Origin: Pseudomonadota bacterium
Lineage (GTDB): Bacteria; Pseudomonadota; Gammaproteobacteria; Pseudomonadales; Pseudohongiellaceae
DNA length: 64,000 nucleotides
Direction: 5' to 3'
NCBI GenBank assembly: GCA_027621405.1
Contig: JAQCBT010000011.1
Coordinates: 62,001 to 126,000 of the forward strand
Made by a program: the position numbers and the translations under genes. Shown here piece after piece: positions 42,971 to 52,002 of the stretch (position 1 is its first letter; each line of letters starts with the position of its first letter). The notes beneath the pieces were generated by a model, which ran no database searches, had not been told where the DNA came from, and saw nothing but the letters and a program-made list of their open reading frames with translations.

Positions 42971-43606
42971 CTAGTCTTCCGTATCCACGATCGCCTTCCA
43001 CAGGCGCCTTGACGTCACCATCTGCAGCAGCAAGGTTACATTGGCAAACACCATGGCTGTCAACGCGATCCAATCCGGACTACGCAAGGCCGTGTACAGG
43101 ATACCGAAAATAATCAGCAGGAAAATATTCGAGAAAGCCCAGATAAAATCGCGCCAGGTGGCCGGGCTACGGCCGCGAAAGAAGGCCGCGTTCTCAATCT
43201 CCCGCCGCGCCCGCCGGAAGGTGATGTGGGCTACGGTGTTGCCGAACAGGAAGATGCCCGCCAGAGTGTAGAGCCACAACGCGCTGAAGTCTGGTCCTAT
43301 CAGGCTGACGAGGACGAACTCCAGCAGGCCGATCAGGAACGGCAGTAACATGTCCCGCATGGTAGGGCGCCAGGTGAACCCCAATACCAGGGTCGAGTAC
43401 AGTACCCACACCTGCAATATGCCCAGCATGGTGACGGAGATACTGCCCCAGGCCACGATAGCCTGCAGGTCCCATTGCCACAGGTAATCACCGTCGACAA
43501 TCTTCCCCCACAACAGCTCCAGCGCCAGGGCCTGAATGATGCTGATCAGGGTCAGCAGGATCACCGGGAACTGAGTCATCACCCTGCTGCGCATTCTGTT
43601 GCTCAT
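42971..43606 (-). CDS. Integral membrane protein of unknown function
   Basis: A 211-residue protein with about six transmembrane helices (FPVILLTLISIIQALALELLW, AIVAWGSISVTMLGILQV, MLLPFLIGLLEFVLVSLIG and later ones). A charged loop after helix 4 reads FRRARREIENAAFF. No family is recognised. It follows the VanX-like gene by 15 bp on the same strand and may be co-transcribed with it. Confidence 0.65.
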   Translation of the reverse strand: MSNRMRSRVMTQFPVILLTLISIIQALALELLWGKIVDGDYLWQWDLQAIVAWGSISVTMLGILQVWVLYSTLVLGFTWRPTMRDMLLPFLIGLLEFVLVSLIGPDFSALWLYTLAGIFLFGNTVAHITFRRARREIENAAFFRGRSPATWRDFIWAFSNIFLLIIFGILYTALRSPDWIALTAMVFANVTLLLQMVTSRRLWKAIVDTED

Positions 43607-43621
43607 GCCGTTCCCTGACCT

Positions 43622-44290
43622 TTATTCCACGGGAAAATTGAAGAATGTCGCAGGATAGGGTTCATCGGCGAAGGTGAAGTGCCACCATTCCGTGGTGATG
43701 GGATTAAAGCCGTGCCTGGTCATCGCGCTTCGCAACAGAGCGCGATTGGCCCGCTGCTCTGCGCCAATGTCCGCATAGGCACCCCAGGAACTGAGATCAA
43801 AATAGTCCCAGGGCGTTCCCATATCCAGTTCCTCGCCGCTGGCGAGATCGACAATGGTCAGGTCTACTGTCGAGCCCCGGGAGTGCCCGGAGCGTTCGGC
43901 GATATAACCATCGCAGAACAGGTTACTCTTGTCCACGATGGGATAGTAGCGGGACTTCATGCGGGTATCGTTGATGTCCTCGGCCCAGCGTACGAAATGA
44001 TTCACCGCCTGTTGTGGGCGATAGGCGTCGAATATCTTCAGTCCCAGACCGAAGCCCTCCAGATACTCCACGACCTCGAGCAATGCGGTGTAGGCAGTGC
44101 GGGTCATATACACTCGCGGCGCAAGATAACCATCGATTCTTTCGCCCACGAAATTGTCCGCACTGTAATAGCGAACTTCCGTGATGATGCGGGGATCATC
44201 CACCACGACAAAATCCGCGGGGGCAGTATCCACATCCAGGGCGCCACAGGCCACAAGCGCCAGGCTCAATGCCAGGGTCGCTATACGCAT
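43622..44290 (-). CDS. VanX-like D-alanyl-D-alanine dipeptidase lipoprotein
   Basis: The frame is open from 44395, but the ATG at 44290 gives a clean lipoprotein signal (IATLALSLALVAC). The M15 dipeptidase residues are all present: FDAYRPQQAV (transition-state Arg), HSRGSTVDLTIVDL (zinc His and Asp), ELDMGTPWDYFD and EWWHFTF (base Glu and zinc His). The family splits D-Ala-D-Ala; outside resistance clusters it serves peptidoglycan recycling or nutrition. Location in the envelope and nearby racemase genes fit D-amino-acid use. Confidence 0.85.
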   Translation of the reverse strand: MRIATLALSLALVACGALDVDTAPADFVVVDDPRIITEVRYYSADNFVGERIDGYLAPRVYMTRTAYTALLEVVEYLEGFGLGLKIFDAYRPQQAVNHFVRWAEDINDTRMKSRYYPIVDKSNLFCDGYIAERSGHSRGSTVDLTIVDLASGEELDMGTPWDYFDLSSWGAYADIGAEQRANRALLRSAMTRHGFNPITTEWWHFTFADEPYPATFFNFPVE

Positions 44291-44484
44291 ACAGGGCTGC
44301 ATAATGTGATGAATCAGCATGGGATCGCAGTGTAAGCCATTATGCCGAGGAATACATGGCCCGCATCCATCCTGTCCGCTATCGGGATCGGCCACACTTT
44401 CCTAGTACCACTACCGCAAACCCTCTAGAATAATTAGTCCGGCACCGAGCGCGAGATAATCAAGACCTTAAACGGAGCGATCCA

Positions 44485-45180
44485 ATGAAGACCATGGGCC
44501 TGCTAGGCGGCATGAGCTGGCAATCCACCAATACTTATTATTCCCTGCTGAACCAGGGTATTGCTGCTGCGCTTGGTGGACTGCATTCGGCGCGCCTGAT
44601 GCTGTACAGCGTGGATTTCGATGAAATCGAGAAGCTGCAGCACGCGGGCAAATGGGAGGAGATGGGGGAATTGCTGGCGGCGGGTGCGCAACGGATAGAA
44701 GCCGGCGGTGCGGATTTCCTGATGATCTGCACAAACACCATGCACAAGGTCGCGCCCCAGGTGGAGGCTGCCATTACTATTCCCCTGCTGCACCTGGCCG
44801 ATGCCACCGGTCAGCGCCTGCAGGACGCTGGGGTTACCCGAGCAGGCCTGTTAGGTACCCGCTTTACGATGGAACAGGACTTCTACAAGCAACGGATTAT
44901 CGATAATTTCGGCATCGACGTTATTGTGCCCGAAGCCGGGGACATCGAAATCATTCACAAAGTGATCTACGATGAACTGTGCCTCGGCATAGTAAGGGGT
45001 GAATCACGGGCCACCTACCTGGCAGTGATCGATCGCCTGCGAGCCAATGGCGCGCAGGCTGTCATTCTGGGCTGCACCGAAATCGCCATGCTGGTGAAAC
45101 AGGAGCACACGACGATGCGCCTGTATGACACCACCACTATTCACTGCGAAGAAGCTGTTAAGCTGGCTATCGCTGATTAA
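44485..45180 (+). CDS. Aspartate/glutamate racemase family protein
   Basis: The 231-residue enzyme starts MKTMGLLGGMSWQSTNTYY, typical of the aspartate racemase branch. The two catalytic cysteines are in MICTNTMHK (about residue 83) and VILGCTEIAML (about 196). The reaction is cofactor-independent racemisation of L- and D-Asp or Glu. ACGGAG about 9 bp upstream is the ribosome site. A MarC-family gene follows 20 bp later. Confidence 0.87.
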   Translation: MKTMGLLGGMSWQSTNTYYSLLNQGIAAALGGLHSARLMLYSVDFDEIEKLQHAGKWEEMGELLAAGAQRIEAGGADFLMICTNTMHKVAPQVEAAITIPLLHLADATGQRLQDAGVTRAGLLGTRFTMEQDFYKQRIIDNFGIDVIVPEAGDIEIIHKVIYDELCLGIVRGESRATYLAVIDRLRANGAQAVILGCTEIAMLVKQEHTTMRLYDTTTIHCEEAVKLAIAD

Positions 45181-45200
45181 GCGGATAAACGGAATCCTTC

Positions 45201-45836
45201 ATGCTGGAAACACTGGGCGTTGCCCTTGCTACCCTGTTTGCCACCATCGGCCCATTGAATGCGGCCACGGTGTTTGCCGGCCTGACTTCGAGCACGCCGG
45301 CTACACGCAGACGCCAGATGGCGATGCGCGGCACGGTGGTCGCCACCTCCATCCTTCTGGTTTTTGCCCTGGTGGGGGAAATCCTGTTGGCGGGGCTGGG
45401 CATCTCCCTCGCGGCCCTGCGCACCGCCGGCGGCATCTTGTTGTTGATGGTCGGTATCGACCTGGTATTCGCTCGCCATTCGGCGGTCACGTCCACCACC
45501 GATGAGGAAGAAGAAGAAGCCCGCGGCAAGCAGGACATCTCGGTGTTTCCGCTGGCCACACCACTCATCGCCGGGCCCGGCTCCATGGGCGCCTCGGTGC
45601 TACTGATGGCCAACGCCGGGGACGATCTCCTGCGACAGGTAGCCGTGCTACTGGGCCTGTTTCTGATCATGGCGCTCACGCTTACCATGATGCTGCTCTC
45701 CAGCCAGATCAATCGACTCATCGGGACCACCGGCATGCAGGTAATCGAACGTGTCATGGGGGTGCTGTTGTCGGCGCTGGCCATCCAGTTCATGTTCGAC
45801 GGCATCGCCCAGAGTGGCCTGCTAGCCGTCAGTTGA
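45201..45836 (+). CDS. MarC-family integral membrane protein
   Basis: The 211-residue protein has six predicted helices and the MarC family pattern: FATIGPLNAATVFAGLTS in the first helices, LGISLAALRTAGGILLLMVGID, and FPLATPLIAGPGSM, followed by IGTTGMQVIERVMGVLL. Despite the family name, the function is unproven; no drug-resistance role is established. It sits in a rightward series with the racemase and the D-threonine-aldolase-like gene. Confidence 0.85.
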   Translation: MLETLGVALATLFATIGPLNAATVFAGLTSSTPATRRRQMAMRGTVVATSILLVFALVGEILLAGLGISLAALRTAGGILLLMVGIDLVFARHSAVTSTTDEEEEEARGKQDISVFPLATPLIAGPGSMGASVLLMANAGDDLLRQVAVLLGLFLIMALTLTMMLLSSQINRLIGTTGMQVIERVMGVLLSALAIQFMFDGIAQSGLLAVS

Positions 45837-45877
45837 TTCAGAGTGTAGACTCGGGAAAAACGTCCCGGAGTCGCACC

Positions 45878-47146
45878 ATGCCCAAAGCCAATGACCACTC
45901 TCCTTCCAGACGCCGCTTCCTTCAATCATCCCTGCAGACTACAGGCGCCGGCGCTGCCGCGCTGTTCGCTCCGGGCGTCGTGAACGGCTACACCGCCCAG
46001 GAAGTTCAGTCATTCTATGTGGATGGCGAGATGCAGCGTAACGTGTCGAAATGGGAGCTGGACACGCCGGCACTGTGCGTGGACCTGGATCTGCTGGATG
46101 CCAACATCGATACCATGCAGACCACCCTGGCGAGCAATGGTATTGCCAGTCGTCCCCACGCCAAGACTCACAAGACACCGATCATCGCCCACAAGCAACT
46201 GGACACCGGCTCTGTCGGCATTTGTGCGGCCAAGGTGAGCGAGGCGGAAGTCATGTTCCAGAACGGCATCAATGACATACTGCTGACCACTACCAACGTT
46301 ACCCCCACCAAGATTCGTCGCGCCATGAACCTGCGACAGGCCTGCCCCGGTTTTATCCAGACTACCGATTCACCCGAGAACGCACGGCTGCTGTCGGAAG
46401 CAGCCCAGGCACTGGGTATCGTCGCCGACGTGGTCGTGGACGTGGACCCGGGCGGCAATCGCACCGGGATCACACCCGGTCAGCCAGCCCTGGCTCTCGC
46501 GCAACTCGTCGATCAGTTGCCAGGTCTCACATTAAGAGGTCTGCTCTGCTACGACGGTGGTTCACAACATGTGATGGGATTCGCCGCGCGGCGTGATCAG
46601 ACTCTTGGAAGACTCGTTGCTGCGACGGAAACGTTCGACCTGTTCAATAGCAGCGGACTCTCCACCGAGATTTTCAGTGGCGGCGGTACCGGTACCTACA
46701 ACATCGACCACGCCACCCGCGGACTCACCGATGTGCAGGTGGGCAGCTATGTGTTCATGGATGCCCAGTACATAGATATCGGCGGCGAGACTGACAACGA
46801 AGTGTACTCGGACTTCGCGCCATCCCTGACCATCCTGACCACGGTCCTCAACGATCAATATGCGGGACGCTGCACCACCGATGCCGGCGCCAAGGCCTGC
46901 ACCATCAATCAGCCCTGGCCCCGGGTCAAGGGCGAAACCGGCATGGATTACACCTCGGGCTCGGATGAGTTCGGCACCCTGCGCTATGGCAACGACGCCT
47001 CACGCACCTATAAGGTTGGCGACAAACTGGAGCTTATCGTTTCCCACTGCGATCCGGTGGTCAACCTGTACAACCAGATGTACGCGATCCGTAACGATCG
47101 GGTGGAAGCCGTATGGCCCATTGCCGCTCGTGGCATGTCAGCCTGA
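45878..47146 (+). CDS. Tat-exported D-threonine aldolase-like PLP enzyme (DSD1 family)
   Basis: The ATG at 45878 follows CCCGGAG and begins a twin-arginine signal (PSRRRFLQSSLQTTGAGAAA). The 422-residue enzyme has the alanine-racemase-type barrel with the PLP Lys in SRPHAKTHKTP (about residue 96) and VDVDPGGNRTGI. The C-terminal metal site is HCDPVVNLYNQ, as in D-threonine aldolases and D-serine dehydratases. These enzymes usually act in the cytoplasm; an exported form is less common and would have to be folded with PLP before Tat export. The exact reaction is unknown. Confidence 0.85.
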   Translation: MPKANDHSPSRRRFLQSSLQTTGAGAAALFAPGVVNGYTAQEVQSFYVDGEMQRNVSKWELDTPALCVDLDLLDANIDTMQTTLASNGIASRPHAKTHKTPIIAHKQLDTGSVGICAAKVSEAEVMFQNGINDILLTTTNVTPTKIRRAMNLRQACPGFIQTTDSPENARLLSEAAQALGIVADVVVDVDPGGNRTGITPGQPALALAQLVDQLPGLTLRGLLCYDGGSQHVMGFAARRDQTLGRLVAATETFDLFNSSGLSTEIFSGGGTGTYNIDHATRGLTDVQVGSYVFMDAQYIDIGGETDNEVYSDFAPSLTILTTVLNDQYAGRCTTDAGAKACTINQPWPRVKGETGMDYTSGSDEFGTLRYGNDASRTYKVGDKLELIVSHCDPVVNLYNQMYAIRNDRVEAVWPIAARGMSA

Positions 47147-47199
47147 CACGGTACCCCAGCAAACCCGCGACACCTGCACGCTAGTAGAGACGCAACTCC

Positions 47200-47739
47200 A
47201 TGCTGCCACAGAACTGCCAGTTGCTGGCGCGCTATAACCAGTGGATGAATGACAAGCTGTATGCCTGCGCCAGCCAACTCAGCGAAGAAGACCTGCACAA
47301 AGACATGGGCGCCTTCTTCGGTTCCGTGCTTGGCACATTAAACCACCTGGTTGTGGCCGACATCATCTGGATGAAACGCTTCGCCGATCACCCGGCCCGC
47401 TTCCTGGCGCTGGCACCACTGTCGCAGATCGAACGACCCGATCGGCTCGACGCCATCGTTCACAACAATCTCGAAGCACTCTACGCCCTGCGCCAGCAAC
47501 TGGACAGCATGATTCTGGGCCTGGCAGACGAGGTCACCGGTGAATCCCTCAACACCCGCTTCGCCTACCGCAACATGAAGGGTGACGAATTCGATGATCG
47601 CCTGATGTATCCCCTGCAGCATTTCTTTAACCACCAGACCCACCACCGTGGACAGCTGACGACCCTGTTAAATCAGTTAGGTATCGAAGTCGGTGTCACC
47701 GACCTGCTCATGGTCATCCGCGATTCCGACCTGCCCTGA
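47200..47739 (+). CDS. DinB-family protein
   Basis: A 179-residue four-helix-bundle protein. The metal-binding His triad of the family is visible as LNHLVVADIIW (about residue 49) and FNHQTHHRGQLTTLL (about 146). ARYNQWMNDKLYACA is the usual first helix. Family members are thiol-dependent S-transferases or damage-inducible proteins; no specific role can be read. A short membrane protein gene follows at 3 bp. Confidence 0.85.
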   Translation: MLPQNCQLLARYNQWMNDKLYACASQLSEEDLHKDMGAFFGSVLGTLNHLVVADIIWMKRFADHPARFLALAPLSQIERPDRLDAIVHNNLEALYALRQQLDSMILGLADEVTGESLNTRFAYRNMKGDEFDDRLMYPLQHFFNHQTHHRGQLTTLLNQLGIEVGVTDLLMVIRDSDLP

Positions 47740-47742
47740 ACC

Positions 47743-48030
47743 ATGCTGTTCATCGCCAATTGGCTGGTCATCATCGTGTTCTGGTTCTTCGCCATTCGAA
47801 GCTGGCGCAACGGTCAGCGCAGGCTTGCCATCGCCTGTGGCGCCCTCTGGATTACAGGACGAATCTGGTTGCCGGGCAGCGGCGTCAACGGCGGCCTCTT
47901 ATTCATTGTGGTAGCGGCAATTCTCTGCCTGATCCTGCTTTATGCTGACCTGGTGCATCGAACACTGCCTGCCACTAACAAAGCTAATGCCGAACAGCTT
48001 CTGCAGCAGCAGGAAGATTCAGGCAAGTAG
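47743..48030 (+). CDS. Small membrane protein
   Basis: The 95-residue product has an N-terminal helix (FIANWLVIIVFWFFAI), a second around RLAIACGALWITG and a third (GGLLFIVVAAILCLILLYA), then a soluble Gln-rich tail. No family is recognised. It begins 3 bp after the DinB stop and ends 21 bp before the GNAT gene, so a three-gene operon is likely. Confidence 0.6.
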   Translation: MLFIANWLVIIVFWFFAIRSWRNGQRRLAIACGALWITGRIWLPGSGVNGGLLFIVVAAILCLILLYADLVHRTLPATNKANAEQLLQQQEDSGK

Positions 48031-48051
48031 ACAACAAGGAAACAACCCCCT

Positions 48052-48564
48052 ATGTCACCTTTAATCATTCGCAGTGAAACCCATGCGGACATCGACAGAA
48101 TTCATGAGATCAATAGCCTGGCGTTTGAGACACCCGCTGAAGCTGAGCTGGTAAACAATCTGAGGACCGTTGCCAACCCGTTTCTCTCACTGGTGGCGGA
48201 ACAGGATGGTGAAGTAGTCGGCCATATCCTGTTCACTCCCGTTCATCTGGATGAAGCAGACGAGCTGAACCTCATGGGGCTGGCACCTATGGCGGTCACC
48301 CCGGCAAGGCAGAACCGGGGCATAGGCAGTGCGCTGGTGAAAGCCGGCCTCGCCCATTGTCGGAACGCGGGCGCAGGCGCTGTCGTGGTGCTGGGCCATC
48401 CCGATTACTATCCCCGCTTCGGATTCCATACGGCCGCCGGATTCGGAATCCGCTGCGAGTACGAAGTACCCGACGAGGCCTTCATGTTGTGTGAATTACA
48501 GGAGGATTATCTGCGGGGTCACAGTGGAACGGTTCGCTATCACCCGGCATTTAATGCACTCTAG
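48052..48564 (+). CDS. GNAT N-acetyltransferase (YhbS-like)
   Basis: The 170-residue enzyme has EQDGEVVGHILFTPVHLD, GLAPMAVTPARQNRGIGSAL (the acetyl-CoA loop is RQNRGIGS) and VVVLGHPDYYPRFGF. The last is characteristic of the YhbS group, whose substrate is not known with certainty. CAAGGAAAC upstream is a plausible ribosome site. Cytoplasmic. Confidence 0.85.
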   Translation: MSPLIIRSETHADIDRIHEINSLAFETPAEAELVNNLRTVANPFLSLVAEQDGEVVGHILFTPVHLDEADELNLMGLAPMAVTPARQNRGIGSALVKAGLAHCRNAGAGAVVVLGHPDYYPRFGFHTAAGFGIRCEYEVPDEAFMLCELQEDYLRGHSGTVRYHPAFNAL

Positions 48565-48730
48565 ATTCTCCCCATGCCCGAATCATCTCGCCACGTATTG
48601 AGCTTTATCCAGGGCTGACATAATCTTGCCTGCGGAAGATCAGGAATCGATCCGCCGCCCTGGATAGCAGTCATCTATCCGGGATCCATGAAGAGCAAGA
48701 CCAGAAGATAATAAGAAAAGGGGAGCCACC

Positions 48731-50305
48731 TTGATTTTCAAGAGCAAGAAACCGGATGTAGATCTACCGGACACCGACCTTAGCAGCGTGGTGATGCGCC
48801 ATGCCGAAGCCCTGGCAGACGAACCCGCTCTCATCGATGGCACCAGCGGTCGCACTCTTACCTATAGCCAGCTAAACACCCAGATAAACCTGTTCGCGAC
48901 TGGCCTGCAGCATCGGGGCTTCAACAAGGGCGACGTCATGGCCGTGTTCTGCCCCAACTGCCCCGAGTACGCCGTAATCTTCCTGGGGGTCGCCAAAGCC
49001 GGCGGAGTCAACACCACGGTGAACTCACTCTACAGCGAACAGGACCTCGTTCACCAGTTCACCGATTCTGGCGCCCGATTCCTGATCACCATTCCCCAAT
49101 TCCTGGATCGCGCCATGCCGGCCGCAAATCAGGTGGGCATCGAGGAAATCTTCGTGCTCGGTGAAGCCGAGGGCTGCACCCCGTTCACCGAGTTGCTGAA
49201 CAACGATGGCAATCTGCAAGCAGTGGACATCGACCCCCATAAAGACCTTGTGGCCCTGCCCTACTCCAGCGGCACCACCGGACTCTCGAAGGGTGTGATG
49301 CTCACCCACGCCAACCTCATCGCCAACATGGTACTGACCTGCGAGATGAATTTAATGAAGGAAGGCGACCGCATGATCGGCGTCCTGCCCTTCTTCCATA
49401 TCTATGGCATGGTGCTCATCCTGAACCTGGCCATCTACCGCGGAGTGCCCCTGGTCACCATACCCCGATTCGACCTGGAGTTGTTCCTGGAAGTCATCCA
49501 GAACTACAGGATCACCAGCCTGAACCTGGTTCCACCGTTGATTCTGGCACTAGCCAAGCAACCCATCGTAGACAATTACGACCTGTCCAGCGTGCGCATC
49601 ATCGGTTCCGGCGCGGCTCCCCTGGGCCAGGAACTGGAGAAAGCCTGCAGCGATCGCCTGGGTTGCGATATGTACCAGGGCTATGGACTGACAGAATGCT
49701 CCGGCGCGTCCCATGTGAATATCGCGCCGGTACCTCCAGAGAAACTGGGTTCCGTCGGCCCCGTTATCCCCAACACGGAATCGAAGCTAATTGATCCTGA
49801 AACCGGCGCCGAACTGGGACCGAATGAACGGGGCGAAGTCTGCTTGCGCGGCCCTCATATCATGGTGGGCTATCTCAATAACGAGGAAGCCACAAGAGGC
49901 TGCATCGACGAGGACGGGTGGTTCCACACCGGCGATATCGGCTACGCTGATGACGATGGCTACTTCTACATCGTCGACCGGGTAAAGGAACTGATCAAAT
50001 ACAAGGGCTACCAGGTAGCACCCGCCGAGCTGGAAGCCCTGCTGGTAAGCCATCCCGCCATCGCCGACGCCGCCGTGATCCCCAGCCCCAGCGAAGAAGC
50101 GGGCGAAGTGCCCAAGGCCTTCGTGGTGCTGAAGAGCGCAATCACACCAGAAGAGATTCTGGAGTTTGTTGCGGCAGAAGTGGCACCTCACAAGAAGGTG
50201 CGACTAATCGAGATTGTGGACCAGATTCCCAAGTCAGCCTCCGGTAAAATTCTGCGCCGGATACTGGTTGACCAGGAAAGGGAACGCCTGAAGGCAGCGG
50301 ATTGA
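48731..50305 (+). CDS. AMP-dependent acyl-CoA ligase (4-coumarate-CoA ligase type)
   Basis: The start codon is TTG, supported by a strong GGGGAGCC ribosome site just upstream. These 524 residues carry ALPYSSGTTGLSKGVML (P-loop, about 180), GYGLTECSGASH, GWFHTGDIGYADDDG, DRVKELIKYKGYQVAP and the catalytic Lys in PKSASGKILRR. The order fits the aryl/aliphatic acyl-CoA ligases such as 4-coumarate-CoA ligase. An AraC-type regulator gene follows 16 bp later, so the gene may be under substrate-responsive control. The natural acid is unknown. Confidence 0.88.
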   Translation: MIFKSKKPDVDLPDTDLSSVVMRHAEALADEPALIDGTSGRTLTYSQLNTQINLFATGLQHRGFNKGDVMAVFCPNCPEYAVIFLGVAKAGGVNTTVNSLYSEQDLVHQFTDSGARFLITIPQFLDRAMPAANQVGIEEIFVLGEAEGCTPFTELLNNDGNLQAVDIDPHKDLVALPYSSGTTGLSKGVMLTHANLIANMVLTCEMNLMKEGDRMIGVLPFFHIYGMVLILNLAIYRGVPLVTIPRFDLELFLEVIQNYRITSLNLVPPLILALAKQPIVDNYDLSSVRIIGSGAAPLGQELEKACSDRLGCDMYQGYGLTECSGASHVNIAPVPPEKLGSVGPVIPNTESKLIDPETGAELGPNERGEVCLRGPHIMVGYLNNEEATRGCIDEDGWFHTGDIGYADDDGYFYIVDRVKELIKYKGYQVAPAELEALLVSHPAIADAAVIPSPSEEAGEVPKAFVVLKSAITPEEILEFVAAEVAPHKKVRLIEIVDQIPKSASGKILRRILVDQERERLKAAD

Positions 50306-50321
50306 AGATGATCGCGCAGCA

Positions 50322-51152
50322 ATGATCTTTACGCCCTACCAGCCCAGCGAGCGCATCGCTCCCTACATCGAAGCCATCTTTCATTACAAGGACTTCGTGC
50401 CGGATCACTCCATTGAGCGCGTGGTCCCCACAGGCCATGTATTTATTATCTTCGAACTGGACGGCTTTGAACGCCACACCTTCGACAACCAGACCCTGAA
50501 ACCCAACGCTACCTACACCCGGGCCTGGGTATGCGGCATGCACCGCAATCACATCTCCATTTCTGCCCATGAGAACTCGGAGATGTTCGTCATCCAGTTC
50601 AAGCCCCACGGCAGTTATCCCTTTCTGCATGTCACGGCCGACATGCTCAACGAACTCATCGTGCCCGCTCACGAAGTCATGGACGAGAGCCTCTACGAGC
50701 TACGCGACGCGATGATCCAGGCAGAGGACACAGCCGATAAATTCGCCCTCGCCGAGCAGTGGCTGCTGGGCAGGTTCGATGAAGAAAAGCTGCCACCGTC
50801 GGAAATACCCGAGTTCATCGCCAAGCTGCAGGCAGAACCGGTGGACAGCCTCAACGCTCTCATCGAAGCCTACCCTGCCAGCCAGAAGAGCCTCATCGAC
50901 CAGTTCAAGAAATACGTGGGACTCACACCCAAATACTACCAACGCATCCTGCGCTTCAACGACCTGCTAAAACGCATCCAGAACAAGGACCGGGTCTCCT
51001 GGTCCGACATCGCCTACGAATGTGGCTACTTCGACCAGTCGCACTTCATCAAGGAGTTCAGGCACTTCTCGGGCTTCAATCCCGGTGAATATATTTGCAG
51101 GGACTACAACAAGGAAGAACCGAATTTCTTCCCGTTGGACAGACAGCAATAA
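50322..51152 (+). CDS. AraC-family transcriptional regulator
   Basis: A 276-residue regulator. The N-terminal half is a cupin-like sensing domain of the DUF6597 kind (IFTPYQPSERIAPYIEAIF, PTGHVFIIFELDG). The C-terminal 90 residues carry the double helix-turn-helix: SQKSLIDQFKKYVGLTPKY and WSDIAYECGYFDQSHFIKEF. It probably senses a small ligand and controls the acyl-CoA ligase gene upstream, but no binding site was identified. Confidence 0.87.
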   Translation: MIFTPYQPSERIAPYIEAIFHYKDFVPDHSIERVVPTGHVFIIFELDGFERHTFDNQTLKPNATYTRAWVCGMHRNHISISAHENSEMFVIQFKPHGSYPFLHVTADMLNELIVPAHEVMDESLYELRDAMIQAEDTADKFALAEQWLLGRFDEEKLPPSEIPEFIAKLQAEPVDSLNALIEAYPASQKSLIDQFKKYVGLTPKYYQRILRFNDLLKRIQNKDRVSWSDIAYECGYFDQSHFIKEFRHFSGFNPGEYICRDYNKEEPNFFPLDRQQ

Positions 51153-51363
51153 ACAATCGTCTCCCATCGCCCATTTGTGTATTGAGCCGCCACCAGGACA
51201 ATGCCTGCGTCGGGCAAACTGAAACTCATCCGGAAGTACATTCCCGTAGAGCTTGCCAACCCAAAGGCTTAACTCACTTATCAATCGCGCCGGTTAATTT
51301 TTTACAATAAGCACTTCCTGTGCTGCGCTACTGTGCTTGCAAGCTAATTAAAGGAGATTCGCC

Positions 51364-51774
51364 ATGGATCCAGCAACTGCTACCGCCGCCATCAACTGGT
51401 TATCTGTCATCATCGCCGCCGTCTCGGCCTTCATGGTGGGAGGCCTCTGGTATGGCCCCCTGTTCGGCAAGGCCTGGGCCGAGGGCTTCGGTCTCAGCGA
51501 CGAATACCTGGCAAGCCGCAATATGCCCATGGTGTTCGGTGTCTCACTACTGCTCTCCTTCATCGCCGCCATTAACCTGGAAATGTTCATCGGCGCCGAG
51601 GCCACTCTCGCCTTCGGCGTATTTGCCGGCTTCACCGCGGGATTTGGCTGGGTAGCTGCTTTCCTGGGCATCCTCTACCTGTTCGAGAAACGTACCCTCA
51701 AAGTCTTCCTGATCAATGGCGGGTATTGCGTGGTTGCCCTTACCACTATGGGAGCGATTCTGGGCGTGATGTAG
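51364..51774 (+). CDS. DUF1761 membrane protein
   Basis: The 136-residue protein has four hydrophobic helices. The DUF1761 hallmark is visible: AAVSAFMVGGLWYGPLFGKAW, followed by a second half with FAGFTAGFGWVAAFLGILYLFE. The function is unknown. AAGGAGATTCGCC directly before the ATG is a strong ribosome site. A second member of the same family is encoded at 58384-58770. Confidence 0.85.
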   Translation: MDPATATAAINWLSVIIAAVSAFMVGGLWYGPLFGKAWAEGFGLSDEYLASRNMPMVFGVSLLLSFIAAINLEMFIGAEATLAFGVFAGFTAGFGWVAAFLGILYLFEKRTLKVFLINGGYCVVALTTMGAILGVM

Positions 51775-52002
51775 ATTCCGGCTGTTTTCCCATTTGTTTA
51801 CCGAACTCATTCGCTACGCATCCGGGGTCTGGGGGTGGTGTCGCTAGCGGAACACTGCGGGGCCCGACAGCTCCGAGCCCCTCCCACCTGACTCACAATT
51901 AAAAAAGCGAGAACCAAAATGCTTCAGCACCCGCTAACCGCTATAATTCGCCTTCCCTAAAAACACTAAGCAATCGCCAAGGCGATAAATGGACAAAACC
52001 TC

